A stretch of DNA of 64,000 nucleotides from Nitrobacter sp051912485 (GTDB lineage: Bacteria; Pseudomonadota; Alphaproteobacteria; Rhizobiales; Xanthobacteraceae): NCBI RefSeq assembly GCF_051912485.1, contig NZ_CP196822.1, positions 124,001-188,000 on the forward strand, in the 5' to 3' direction. The position numbers and the translations under genes are program-made. The notes under the pieces are model-generated. The model saw only the letters and a program-made list of their open reading frames with translations, had not been told where the DNA came from and ran no database searches. This document shows, in pieces, positions 32,930 through 41,856 of this stretch. How positions within the stretch are numbered: position 1 is the stretch's first letter; the number at the start of each line of letters is the position of its first letter.

Positions 32930-34072
32930 TCAGATGTGATACGTCTTCAGCGGCGGGAAGCCGTTGAAGGCCACCGACGAGTAAGTCGACGTATAGGCGC
33001 CGGTGCCTTCGATCAGCAGCTTGTCGCCGATCTCGAGCGTCACCGGCAGCGGATACGGCTGCTTCTCGTAGAGCACGTCGGCTGAGTCGCAGGTCGGCCC
33101 CGCCAGCACGCACGGCGTCATCTCGGCGCCGTCATGCGGCGTCCTGATCGCGTAGCGGATCGACTCGTCCATGGTTTCGGCAAGGCCGCCGAACTTGCCG
33201 ATGTCGAGATAGACCCAGCGGTTCTCGTCGTCGTCGCTCTTCCTGGAGATCAGAACGACTTCCGCCTCGATCACGCCGGCGTTGCCGACCATGCCGCGGC
33301 CCGGCTCGATGATGGTCTCCGGGATCTGGTTGCCGAAGTGCTTGCGCAGCGCGCGGAAGATCGACCGGCCGTACTGCACGACCGGCGGAACGTCCTTGAG
33401 GTACTTGGTCGGGAAACCCCCGCCCATGTTGACCATGGTCAGGTTGATCCCGCGCTCGGCGCAGTCACGGAACACTTGCGAGGCCATCGCGAGCGCACGG
33501 TCCCACGCCTTCACCTTGCGTTGCTGCGAGCCGACATGGAACGAGATGCCGACCGGCTCGAGGCTCAGACGCCTGGCGAGGTCGAGCACTTCGACCGCCA
33601 TTTCCGGGTCGCAGCCGAACTTGCGCGACAGCGGCCACTCGGCGCCGGCACAATCGTAGAGGATGCGACAGAACACCTTCGCGCCGGGGGCGGCGCGGGC
33701 GATCTTCTCGACCTCGGCGGTGCAGTCGACGGCGAACAGGCGAATGCCGAGCGCGTAGGCGCGCGCGATGTCGCGCTCCTTCTTGATGGTGTTGCCGAAG
33801 GAGATGCGGTCCGGTGTCGCGCCGGCGGCCAGCGCCATTTCGATCTCCGCGACGGTCGCGGTGTCGAAGCACGAGCCGAGCGTGGCCAGCAGGTTCAGCA
33901 CCTCGGGCGCCGGGTTGGCCTTCACCGCGTAGAACACGCGCGAGTCCGGCAAGGCCTTCGCAAAGGTCTGGTAGTTGTCGCGCACGACTTCGAGATCGAC
34001 CACGAGGCAGGGCTCGGTGTCGTTGCCTTTGCTGCGGCGGTTGCGCAGGAATTCCTGAATGCGTTCGGTCAT
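32930..34072 (-). CDS. Ornithine decarboxylase (group IV, PLP-dependent)
   Basis: Makes putrescine from ornithine, feeding homospermidine synthase. It is 380 residues from the ATG at 34072 (MTERIQEFL). The PLP lysine is in FYAVKANPAPEVL (about K50), the phosphate-binding Gly loop in NMGGGFPTKY, and EPGRGMVGNAG completes the site. The catalytic cysteine is in GPTCDSADVL. Length fits the short alphaproteobacterial ornithine/lysine decarboxylases; lysine cannot be excluded as a second substrate. A long structured leader precedes it. Confidence 0.92.
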   Translation of the reverse strand: MTERIQEFLRNRRSKGNDTEPCLVVDLEVVRDNYQTFAKALPDSRVFYAVKANPAPEVLNLLATLGSCFDTATVAEIEMALAAGATPDRISFGNTIKKERDIARAYALGIRLFAVDCTAEVEKIARAAPGAKVFCRILYDCAGAEWPLSRKFGCDPEMAVEVLDLARRLSLEPVGISFHVGSQQRKVKAWDRALAMASQVFRDCAERGINLTMVNMGGGFPTKYLKDVPPVVQYGRSIFRALRKHFGNQIPETIIEPGRGMVGNAGVIEAEVVLISRKSDDDENRWVYLDIGKFGGLAETMDESIRYAIRTPHDGAEMTPCVLAGPTCDSADVLYEKQPYPLPVTLEIGDKLLIEGTGAYTSTYSSVAFNGFPPLKTYHI

Positions 34073-34747
34073 AGCACTCTCCCAAACGGCCCAGCGACGG
34101 GATCCGTTCAAAAAATTGTTCGCGGACATGAGTGCTCTGGCGGTGCCGCACGATGGAGACGCGACAATGCCTCGAACTCAGTACCGAGCTGTGCTGCCGT
34201 GGATTGGTTGGGATGATCCCGCCCGCACACCTGGCAATGAAGGACAAGCCTTTTCAGTAGCCCGCGCCGGCGGTGGAAGGCCGGTAGAGACCAAAAAAGC
34301 CCGATCCGTCGTTGCTTTAAGTCGCGTCCCCCGTTGAGAGCGGGGTGCGCCGGTTCGCCTCCGGCTGCCAGTCACGGTTGCAAGGAGCGAAGTCGCCTTC
34401 AACGGCATCCCTGGAGAGAGATGCTGGCCTCTCAGTCTCGATCGATACGACCGACTTGAGCGACCCTCGGCTACTTCACCCTTGGCGGCTGTCCGGCCTC
34501 TTGTCCGGATACCTACCGACTGACACACGACCACAGGCACGTGCGAAATTGGGCAGAAGCGGAGATATGTCTTTTGACCCGGCTTCGCAAGATTTTTTTT
34601 GATGCGCAGCGCGGTTTCTCCACGACGCGGTCGATAGGGCGCTGAGGCCCGGGCCGAAGATGAACAGATGTTCAAATTGTTTAATGAAACGATAAGTGGG
34701 ACGCGCGTGCAGGCGACAAGGTTAGCCTTGTGCCGCAGTGGCTTCTG
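34073..34747 (-). promoter_or_regulatory. Long structured leader of ornithine decarboxylase, speF-motif candidate
   Basis: 675 bases without a convincing gene separate the decarboxylase from the gene upstream. The minus strand can form several hairpins: stems of CCCCG/CGGGG (34329-34345), GCCGG/CCGGC (34349-34365) and CCGGC/GCCGG (34267-34284), with a run of six T near 34293-34298. A conserved RNA called the speF motif is known upstream of this gene in Alphaproteobacteria. Identity is inferred from position and length, not from matching the consensus. An open frame ending SVGRYPDKRPDSRQG at 34476 could be a leader peptide, but no start codon is evident. Confidence 0.5.
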
Positions 34748-35008
34748 TCAGGTGCGCCGCACGAAGGGTTCGACGCGCTGGGCTGCGCGGATGAAGTTGA
34801 CCATCACAAACACACCGATCGCGAACAGCACCGCCTGGAGGATGTGCGCCTCCGTTTCGCTGAGCCCGAACAGAATGGCGAGTGCCCAGCCGCCGGCGAA
34901 CGCTGCGCCGAAGACTTCCGCGCCGATCAGGATCGCCGCCGAGATGACGGTGATGACGCTGGGCCAGACGATCTGGCGCGAGGTGGAAGCGGACGGTTGC
35001 GAGCTCAT
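34748..35008 (-). CDS. Small two-helix membrane protein, hypothetical
   Basis: An 86-residue protein from the ATG at 35008 (MSSQPSAST). It has hydrophobic helices at about 15-43 and 55-73 and a basic C-terminus ending EPFVRRT. An ATG at 35095 would add an N-terminal stretch that reads less like protein. Similar small proteins are common in Bradyrhizobium relatives; no function is known. It lies upstream of the decarboxylase leader on the same strand. Confidence 0.65.
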   Translation of the reverse strand: MSSQPSASTSRQIVWPSVITVISAAILIGAEVFGAAFAGGWALAILFGLSETEAHILQAVLFAIGVFVMVNFIRAAQRVEPFVRRT

Positions 35009-35166
35009 GTCAAAAGGGTCCCATTCGTGGGCGGCAATCTCTCTGAAAATGCCGGCCGCGGCAAGCGCCAAAGGCGCCAAAAAGCTCCGTCGCATGTTAT
35101 AGTTTCGATGTATCCGCGTAACTGCAATATGTGCAGCAACGGGCAAAAGGCAAAAGCAGGACGCTC

Positions 35167-37263
35167 ATGTCAGACACGCCTCAATCGCCGGCTTCCGGTT
35201 CAGTCTCCAGCCCGGACAACCCGCTGCTGAAGCCGTGGCAGACGCCTTTCCAGACCCCGCCATTCGGAGAGATCACGCCCGAACACTTCTTGCCGGCCTT
35301 CGAGCAGGCGTTCATCGATCATGCCGCCGAGGTCGCCGCCATCACTCATGATCCGTCGGCGCCGGACTTTGCCAATACCATCACCGCGCTGGAACGCTCC
35401 GGCAAGCTGCTCGCGAAGGTATCGGCGGTGTTCTACGACCTAGTGTCGGCGCACTCCAATCCGGCGCTGCTCGCGATCGACAAGGATATTTCCTTGCGGA
35501 TGGCGCGGCACTGGAACCCGATCATGATGAACGCCGTGCTGTTCGGCCGCATCGCGCAAATACATGAGAATCGCACCACGCTCGCACTGACGCCGGAGCA
35601 GTTGCGCCTCCTGGAACGCACCTATACGCGCTTCCACCGGGCCGGCGCCGGCCTCGACGACACCGCCAAGGTGCGGATGGCCGAAATCAACGAACGGCTG
35701 GCCCATCTCGGCACCACCTTTAGCCACCATCTGCTCGGCGACGAGCAGGAATGGCTCCTGGAACTCGGCGAGGACGATCTCGACGGCCTTCCCGACAGCT
35801 TCGTCGCGGCTGCGCGTGCCGCTGCGGAGGAACGCGCGCTGCCCGGCAAGGCGATCGTGACCACATCGCGCTCCTCGATGGAGCCGTTCCTCAACAGTTC
35901 TAATCGACGCGACCTTCGTGAGAAGGTCTACAAGGCCTTCACCGCGCGCGGCAACAACGGCAACGCCAACGACAACAACGCGACCATCGTGGAGATCCTC
36001 GCGCTCCGCGAGGAGAGCGCAAACCTCCTGGGCTACCCGACCTTCGCCGTCTACCGTCTCGAGGACTCCATGGCCAAGACGCCGGAAGCCGCGCGCAGCC
36101 TGCTGGAGCGGGTCTGGAAACCGGCCCGGGCGCGGGCGCTCGCTGACCGCGATGCCCTGCAGGCCTTGATCGCCGAGGAAGGCGGCAACTTCACCCTCGC
36201 GCCGTGGGACTGGCGCTACTACGCCGAAAAGCTGCGGCAGATCCGCGCCGACTTCGACGACGCCGCGATCAAGCCGTATCTGACGCTGGAAGGCATGATT
36301 GCCGCTGCCTTCGACTGCGCGAATCGGCTGTTCGGGCTCACCTTCTTGGAGCGTAACGATATCCCGGTCTGGCATCCGGACGTGCGGGTCTGGGAGGTGA
36401 AGGATGCCTCGGGCAAGCATCAGGCGCTGTTCTATGGGGATTACTTCGCCCGCGCCTCGAAGCGGTCCGGCGCGTGGATGACGTCGCTGCGCGATCAGCA
36501 GAAGCTCGACGGCGAGGTCGCGCCGCTGGTGCTCAACATCTGCAACTTCGCCAAGGGCGCGGAGGGCCAGCCCGCACTGCTGTCGCCGGACGATGCGCGC
36601 ACCCTGTTCCATGAGTTCGGCCATGGTCTGCATGGCATGCTGTCCAACGTGACCTATCCGTCGCTGTCGGGCACCAGCGTGTTTATTGATTTCGTCGAGC
36701 TGCCCTCGCAGCTTTACGAGCACTGGCAGGAGCAGCCGCAGGTGTTGCGGCAATTCGCAAAGCACTATCAGACCGGCGAGCCGTTGCCGGACGATCTGCT
36801 CAAGCGCTTCCTTGCGGCGCGACAATTCAACCAGGGCTTTGCCACCGTCGAATTCGTGGCTTCGGCACTGATAGACCTGGAGTTCCACAGCCAGCCGGCT
36901 TCGGCGGTTCGCGATGTCGGGGCTTTCGAGCGCACCGAGCTGGAGAAGATCGGCATGCCCGCCGAGATTTCACTGCGGCACCGGCCGACCCAGTTCGGCC
37001 ACATCTTTTCCGGCGATCATTACGCGGCCGGCTATTACAGCTACATGTGGTCGGAAGTGATGGACGCCGATGCCTTCGGAGCCTTCGAGGAGACCGGCGA
37101 CATCTTCGATCCGGCCACCGCGAAGCGGCTGCACGATGACATCTATTCGTCGGGCGGTTCGCGCGATCCGGAAGAAGCCTATGTCGCTTTCCGCGGCCGC
37201 AAGCCGGAAGCCGACGCGCTGTTGCGCCGTCGCGGACTACTGGAAACGCCGCAGGCGGCGTAG
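35167..37263 (+). CDS. M3 family oligopeptidase (peptidyl-dipeptidase Dcp / oligopeptidase A)
   Basis: Cytoplasmic zinc metallopeptidase that trims peptides, 698 residues from the ATG at 35167; an in-frame codon at 35131 lacks a better ribosome site. The thimet signature HEFGHGLHGML lies near residue 482 and supplies two zinc histidines and the catalytic glutamate; the third ligand glutamate is in FVELPSQLYEHW. The C-terminal FSGDHYAAGYYSYMWSEV block is also typical. No signal peptide. Whether it acts as Dcp or as oligopeptidase A cannot be settled by eye. Confidence 0.92.
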   Translation: MSDTPQSPASGSVSSPDNPLLKPWQTPFQTPPFGEITPEHFLPAFEQAFIDHAAEVAAITHDPSAPDFANTITALERSGKLLAKVSAVFYDLVSAHSNPALLAIDKDISLRMARHWNPIMMNAVLFGRIAQIHENRTTLALTPEQLRLLERTYTRFHRAGAGLDDTAKVRMAEINERLAHLGTTFSHHLLGDEQEWLLELGEDDLDGLPDSFVAAARAAAEERALPGKAIVTTSRSSMEPFLNSSNRRDLREKVYKAFTARGNNGNANDNNATIVEILALREESANLLGYPTFAVYRLEDSMAKTPEAARSLLERVWKPARARALADRDALQALIAEEGGNFTLAPWDWRYYAEKLRQIRADFDDAAIKPYLTLEGMIAAAFDCANRLFGLTFLERNDIPVWHPDVRVWEVKDASGKHQALFYGDYFARASKRSGAWMTSLRDQQKLDGEVAPLVLNICNFAKGAEGQPALLSPDDARTLFHEFGHGLHGMLSNVTYPSLSGTSVFIDFVELPSQLYEHWQEQPQVLRQFAKHYQTGEPLPDDLLKRFLAARQFNQGFATVEFVASALIDLEFHSQPASAVRDVGAFERTELEKIGMPAEISLRHRPTQFGHIFSGDHYAAGYYSYMWSEVMDADAFGAFEETGDIFDPATAKRLHDDIYSSGGSRDPEEAYVAFRGRKPEADALLRRRGLLETPQAA

Positions 37264-37345
37264 GGCGCTTCAAATCTTGCCGAAACTCATCGTCGGGCAC
37301 CGCAACGTGGATGGCCGAGGTCGGGCTGGCGTTTGAGCTGGACTC

Positions 37346-37741
37346 TTAAGGCAGCCAGTGCCGGACTGCAGGCAGGAAGAAGATTACCGTGTTGATCGCA
37401 AAACCGACACCCCAGAGGATCGACCGCAGCGTCGGTCGGTCGCCGATATAGGTCAGGACGTAAGCGGCGCGGACGATCAGGAACAGGATCGCCAGCTCGT
37501 CGATCAAATGCTGGGGCGAGGCGCGAAATTCCGCGAGCAGCACGGCGACCGCGAAAAACGGAAAGGCCTCGATGCCGTTCAGATGCGCCCCGAGCGCGCG
37601 GCCGCGCAGCGGATCGTCGTAGAAAACGGGATCGCGCGGGCGAGCGTTGTCGAAGCCGGGAGACCCCAGCGCCTTGAATGGCACGATCGTCAGCAGGTAC
37701 AGAATGACCGCCCCGAAGACACACCATTCGGCGACCGTCAT
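37346..37741 (-). CDS. MAPEG family membrane protein
   Basis: A 131-residue protein with four hydrophobic segments, starting at the ATG at 37741 (MTVAEWCVFG). The blocks LGAHLNGIEAFPFFAVAVLLAE and RAAYVLTYIGDRPTLRS match the MAPEG family (membrane-associated eicosanoid and glutathione metabolism proteins). Bacterial members have unknown substrates, possibly glutathione conjugation of lipophilic compounds. It converges with the oligopeptidase gene and is divergent from hemH. Confidence 0.85.
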   Translation of the reverse strand: MTVAEWCVFGAVILYLLTIVPFKALGSPGFDNARPRDPVFYDDPLRGRALGAHLNGIEAFPFFAVAVLLAEFRASPQHLIDELAILFLIVRAAYVLTYIGDRPTLRSILWGVGFAINTVIFFLPAVRHWLP

Positions 37742-37828
37742 GCCAACCCCCTTCGCGGTCAATTTCGGAACAGTATCGGCAGATGCGCGGGCTTGACAAG
37801 AACGGGCAGGCGCGCGAATCCAGACAGC

Positions 37829-38866
37829 ATGACGGTCGTTATTCCTATCGGGAAGGCCAAGACCGCGGCGGGTGCGCCGCGGGAGCGCGTCGGCGTTTTG
37901 CTGGTCAATCTCGGCACGCCTGACACCGCTGATGCGCGCGGCTTGCGGGTCTATCTGAAGGAATTTCTGTCCGATCCGCGCGTCATCGAGAAGCAGGGTC
38001 TGGTCTGGAAGTTGGCGCTGAATGGCGTCATTCTGAATACCCGCCCGCGCCGCAAGGCCCGCGACTACCTGAAGATCTGGAACACCGAGAAGAACGAGTC
38101 GCCGCTCAAGACCATCACGCGCGCGCAGTCCGACAAGCTTGCGGCTGCGATCGCGGATCACGATCATGTTGTCGTGGATTGGGCGATGCGTTATGGCAAC
38201 CCGTCGATGCGCTCGCGCATCGCGGCGCTGATGGCACAGGGCTGTGACCGGCTGCTTGTGGTGCCCCTTTATCCGCAATATTCAGCCGCGACGACGGCAA
38301 CCGTATGCGACGAGGCATTTCGCGTGTTGGGCGAGATGCGCGCGCAGCCGACACTGCGAGTGACGCCGCCATACTACGACGATCCCGATTATGTCGACGC
38401 GCTGGCGGTTTCGATCGAGACGCATCTCGCATCGCTCTCGTTCACGCCCGAGATTATCATGGCGTCATTCCACGGAATGCCGCAGTCGTATGTCGACAAG
38501 GGCGATCCTTACCAGGCGCAATGCGTGGCGACCACCGAGGCCCTGCGCAAGCGCATGGGGCTTGATGCGAAAAAGCTAATGCTGACGTTCCAGTCGCGTT
38601 TCGGCTTCGATCAATGGCTGCAGCCCTACACCGACAAGACTGTCGAGAAGCTGGCGAAGGACGGCGTCAAGCGTATCGCCATCGTCACGCCCGGCTTCTC
38701 CGCCGATTGTCTGGAGACGCTGGAGGAAATCGCGCAGGAGAATGCGGAAATCTTCCGCCATAACGGCGGCGAGGAGTTCAGTGCGATTCCGTGCCTGAAC
38801 GACAGCGATCCCGGCATGGATGTCATCCGGAAGATGGTGCTGCGCGAGCTTCAGGGCTGGATTTAG
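37829..38866 (+). CDS. hemH: Ferrochelatase
   Basis: Last step of heme synthesis, inserting Fe(II) into protoporphyrin IX at the inner membrane surface. It is 345 residues from the ATG at 37829. Conserved parts are VLLVNLGTPDT, VPLYPQYSAATT, the catalytic histidine in MASFHGMPQSYVDKGDPY, TFQSRFGFDQWLQPYTD and the glutamates of SADCLETLEEIAQEN. No C-terminal 2Fe-2S cysteines are seen. Heme demand is high in this organism because of the many cytochromes; no link in regulation is visible. Confidence 0.95.
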   Translation: MTVVIPIGKAKTAAGAPRERVGVLLVNLGTPDTADARGLRVYLKEFLSDPRVIEKQGLVWKLALNGVILNTRPRRKARDYLKIWNTEKNESPLKTITRAQSDKLAAAIADHDHVVVDWAMRYGNPSMRSRIAALMAQGCDRLLVVPLYPQYSAATTATVCDEAFRVLGEMRAQPTLRVTPPYYDDPDYVDALAVSIETHLASLSFTPEIIMASFHGMPQSYVDKGDPYQAQCVATTEALRKRMGLDAKKLMLTFQSRFGFDQWLQPYTDKTVEKLAKDGVKRIAIVTPGFSADCLETLEEIAQENAEIFRHNGGEEFSAIPCLNDSDPGMDVIRKMVLRELQGWI

Positions 38867-38931
38867 GCGCGGCGCTAGTCAGGTCTGAGCAAAGCGCGGT
38901 CCGACCACAAACGCCGCGCCGAACCCGGAAT

Positions 38932-39003
38932 CCAGTATTCACGGATTCTCTTCGCGTTATTGGATTCCCGACAGCCGCTGACGCGGCTTCGGCAATGACG
39001 AAG
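38932..39003. repeat. Possible intergenic repeat after hemH
   Basis: The stretch with GGATTCCCGACAGCCGCTGA and a small hairpin (AGCCGCTGACGCGGCT, about 38973-38988) resembles a common short intergenic element. A related patch, CGTCATTCCCCGATGCGGGA, occurs near 58434-58453. The similarity is weak. Confidence 0.35.
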
Positions 39004-39147
39004 AGGGTGTTCGGCCTGCCGCGCCCTCGCTTTCCGCCAATCGAACCTTACATCTTTCGGTAGCGACCAACCGGGGGTTCACCGCTTTGCACTCGCGCGG
39101 GGCACGCCTCGCATTCCAGATGGACTGCGCCCCGCAGGGAGATTTTC

Positions 39148-40149
39148 ATGACCGGGTTCGATATTTTTGCGATTGTCTTCGTGGCGCTCGTGATCCTGAC
39201 GCTGTTAGCCGGCGTCAAGACCGTGCCGCAGGGTTACGACTGGACCATCGAACGGTTCGGCAAGTACACGCGGACGCTCGATCCCGGTCTCAATCTCATT
39301 GTTCCCTATATCGACCGGGTCGGGCGCAAGATGAACATGATGGAGCAGGTGATCGACATTCCCAAGCAGGAGGTCATCACCAAGGACAACGCGACTGTCA
39401 GCGTGGACGGCGTTGCCTTCTACCAGGTGTTCGATGCCGCCAAGGCGAGCTACGAGGTGGCGAACCTCCACCAGGCCATCGTGACGTTGACCATGACCAA
39501 CATCCGCTCGGTGATGGGCTCCATGGATCTCGACCAGGTGCTGTCGCATCGCGACGAGATCAATGAGCGGCTGCTGCGCGTGGTCGACGCCGCGGTGTCT
39601 CCGTGGGGGCTCAAGGTCAACCGCATCGAAATCAAGGACATCGTGCCGCCGGCCGATCTCGTGCAGGCGATGGGCCGGCAGATGAAGGCGGAGCGCGAGA
39701 AGCGCGCCGACATTCTTCAGGCTGAAGGCCAGCGCCAGTCGGCGATTCTCAAGGCCGAGGGCCAGAAGCAGTCGCAGATTCTCGAGGCCGAAGGCCGTAA
39801 AGAAGCCGCCTTCCGCGATGCCGAGGCGCGCGAGCGGTCGGCGGAAGCCGAGGCTCAGGCGACGCGGATGGTGAGTGAGGCGATCGCCAAGGGCGATGTG
39901 GCATCGCTCAATTACTTCATCGCCGACAAGTACATCAAGGCGTTCGGTCAGCTTGCCAATTCGCCAAACCAGAAGGTTGTGATGCTGCCGATAGAAGCGA
40001 CCAGCATGCTGGCGTCATTGGCCGGCATCGGCGAAATCGCCAAGGCCACCTTCGGCGAGAGCGCGGCGGCCGCTGCGGTGGCCACCCGGCGGGGAGCGGT
40101 GCCGAATGCGGGCGCGCCGGTGCCGCCGCCGCCCCAGTCGCAGAGGTAG
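39148..40149 (+). CDS. SPFH/band-7 domain protein (paraslipin type)
   Basis: Membrane-anchored scaffold protein of the stomatin/QmcA class, 333 residues. One N-terminal helix (about 3-21) is followed by the SPFH domain (PQGYDWTIERFGKYTRTLDPG to EIKDIVPPADLVQAMGRQM). A coiled coil follows with repeated AEGQRQS/AEGQKQS/AEGRKEA units (about 190-235), and then a hydrophobic stretch and a Pro-rich end. The next gene encodes an NfeD-like protein, the usual partner. It probably organises membrane microdomains or protects proteins; the precise role is unknown. Confidence 0.9.
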   Translation: MTGFDIFAIVFVALVILTLLAGVKTVPQGYDWTIERFGKYTRTLDPGLNLIVPYIDRVGRKMNMMEQVIDIPKQEVITKDNATVSVDGVAFYQVFDAAKASYEVANLHQAIVTLTMTNIRSVMGSMDLDQVLSHRDEINERLLRVVDAAVSPWGLKVNRIEIKDIVPPADLVQAMGRQMKAEREKRADILQAEGQRQSAILKAEGQKQSQILEAEGRKEAAFRDAEARERSAEAEAQATRMVSEAIAKGDVASLNYFIADKYIKAFGQLANSPNQKVVMLPIEATSMLASLAGIGEIAKATFGESAAAAAVATRRGAVPNAGAPVPPPPQSQR

Positions 40150-40165
40150 GATCAGGGAGCGTTTT

Positions 40166-40609
40166 ATGGCTGACATGTTCGCGTCGCTGGGAACCTGGAA
40201 CTGGCTCATCTTCGGCCTTATCCTGATGGGGCTCGAATTGCTGGCGCCGGGTGTGTTCCTGTTCTGGCTCGGACTCGCCGCGTTCCTGGTCGGCACGCTG
40301 TCGTTCGTCATTGATCCGACCTGGCAAATGCAGATTTTGATGTTTGCCGTGTTCGCTGTCGCGGCGGTGCCGCTGTGGCGCCGCGTGGCGCGGGCGAAGC
40401 CGGGCGCCAGCAACAGCCCGTTTCTCAACAAGCGCGCCGATGCGCTGGTCGGGCGCGTGTTCACGCTGGAGAAGCCGATCGTCGACGGCACCGGCACGGT
40501 GCGGATCGACGACACCATCTGGCGGGTGGCGGGGCCGGATGCGCCGGCGGGCAGCCGGGTGAAGGTCGTGAAGGCCGACGGCGCGAGCCTCACGGTGGCT
40601 GTGGCGTAG
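40166..40609 (+). CDS. NfeD-like membrane protein
   Basis: A 147-residue partner of the SPFH protein. Two or three hydrophobic helices (about 9-66) are followed by an OB-fold domain (about 85-147, from RADALVGRVFTLEKPIVDG to VKVVKADGASLTVAV), as in short NfeD proteins. The start at 40166 has AGGGAGC upstream and lies 16 bases after the preceding stop, so the two genes form a classic stomatin-nfeD operon. It lacks the protease domain of long NfeD. Confidence 0.88.
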   Translation: MADMFASLGTWNWLIFGLILMGLELLAPGVFLFWLGLAAFLVGTLSFVIDPTWQMQILMFAVFAVAAVPLWRRVARAKPGASNSPFLNKRADALVGRVFTLEKPIVDGTGTVRIDDTIWRVAGPDAPAGSRVKVVKADGASLTVAVA

Positions 40610-40649
40610 CAGTCCGGCCGCTCGCGGGCCGAACGATGCGCGCAAATGG

Positions 40650-41663
40650 TTATACCACGCCGGCGCGCAGCAGGTCGTGCAGATGCACGATGCCGACCGG
40701 CTTCTTCCCGTCGGTCACGATCAGCGCCGTGATCTTCGACGAGTTGAGGATTGCCAGCACCTCGCTGGCCAGAAGGTCGCGTCCGATCGTCTTTGGATTT
40801 CTGGTCATGACATCGTCGACGCTGGCGGTCATCAGGTCGGGGCGCATGTGACGGCGCAGGTCGCCGTCGGTGACGATGCCGACGATGTGCCCATGGCCGT
40901 CGATGACGCCGACGCAACCGAACCCCTTCGATGTCATCTCGACCAGCGCATCGGACATTTTGGTGCCGAGCGGCTTCAGCGGGACAGCGTCGCCGCTGTG
41001 CATCAGGTCACGCGTGTATTTCAGCAGCGCGCCGAGTTTGCCGCCCGGATGCAGAACGCCGAAGTCGACCGAGGTGAAGCCGCGGCCTTCCAGCAATGCG
41101 ATAGCGAGTGCATCGCCCAGCGCCAGTTGCATCAGCGACGACGTCGTCGGCGCAAGATTGTGCGGGCAAGCCTCGCGCGCCTTCGGCAGCACCAGCGCGA
41201 CATCGGCGGCGGTGCCCAGCGTTGAGTCGTGCTCCGCGGTCATGGCGATCAGGGCGATACGAAAGCGCTTGGCATAGGTGATGAGGTTTTTCATCTCCGG
41301 CTGTTCGCCGGACCACGACAGTGCCATGATGACATCGTCGGCGGTGATCATGCCGAGATCGCCATGACTGGCTTCCGTTGCATGGACGAAAAACGCCGGC
41401 GTGCCGGTCGACGCGAAGGTCGCTGCGATCTTGCGGCCGATGTGGCCGGACTTGCCGAGACCGGTGATGATCAGCCGCCCCTTGGCGTTGCGGATCATGT
41501 CGGCGGCAGCGACGAATGCAGGACCGAGATCGGATTTGAGCGCTGCAGCGAGCGCAGTCACGCCGCCGGCCTCCGTCTCGAACGTTCGCAACGCGGACTC
41601 GATCGCCGCGTTCGCCTGATCGGTCATGGCGGATGTCACCGTCCCTGATTTTACTGAGGTCAT
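40650..41663 (-). CDS. kdsD: Arabinose-5-phosphate isomerase (KdsD/GutQ)
   Basis: Converts ribulose-5-phosphate to arabinose-5-phosphate, the precursor of Kdo in lipopolysaccharide. The 337 residues contain an N-terminal SIS domain (about 45-180: RLIITGLGKSGHIGRKIAAT, HATEASHGDLGM, LSWSGEQPEM). Two CBS domains follow at about 215-335 (GCVGVIDGHGHIVGIVTDGDL and KITALIVTDGKKPVGIVHL). This domain order is specific for KdsD/KpsF. An internal ATG at residue 13 is a possible alternative start. Confidence 0.93.
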   Translation of the reverse strand: MTSVKSGTVTSAMTDQANAAIESALRTFETEAGGVTALAAALKSDLGPAFVAAADMIRNAKGRLIITGLGKSGHIGRKIAATFASTGTPAFFVHATEASHGDLGMITADDVIMALSWSGEQPEMKNLITYAKRFRIALIAMTAEHDSTLGTAADVALVLPKAREACPHNLAPTTSSLMQLALGDALAIALLEGRGFTSVDFGVLHPGGKLGALLKYTRDLMHSGDAVPLKPLGTKMSDALVEMTSKGFGCVGVIDGHGHIVGIVTDGDLRRHMRPDLMTASVDDVMTRNPKTIGRDLLASEVLAILNSSKITALIVTDGKKPVGIVHLHDLLRAGVV

Positions 41664-41856
41664 GCCTGGTTCCGTGATGGGACGGAGAACGCCGTTCCGG
41701 TCATTTGCCCGTGCTTAGCACGGCTGCTCCTGCGATGCAGCCAGCGCATTCTCAACGGCCCATTAACCATACTTGTTTTAACTCCATTAACGATAAGGTC
41801 CGCCGCGCCTCCGGCGAGCTTTTGTAAATATATGTTTCTGCTGGAGTTTTCTGATC

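Noticed and set aside
34661..34674. TGAACAGATGTTCA palindrome as a LexA box
   Set aside because: It resembles Gram-positive SOS boxes, but alphaproteobacterial LexA uses a direct GTTC repeat, and ornithine decarboxylase is not an SOS gene.
34178..34675. A 165-codon minus-strand frame in the decarboxylase leader
   Set aside because: Very rich in Arg, Ser and Thr with no domain-like pattern; hairpins and position favour a non-coding leader.
35440..36888. A 482-codon minus-strand frame opposite the M3 peptidase
   Set aside because: Shadow of the peptidase gene; low-complexity Arg/Glu/Val composition.
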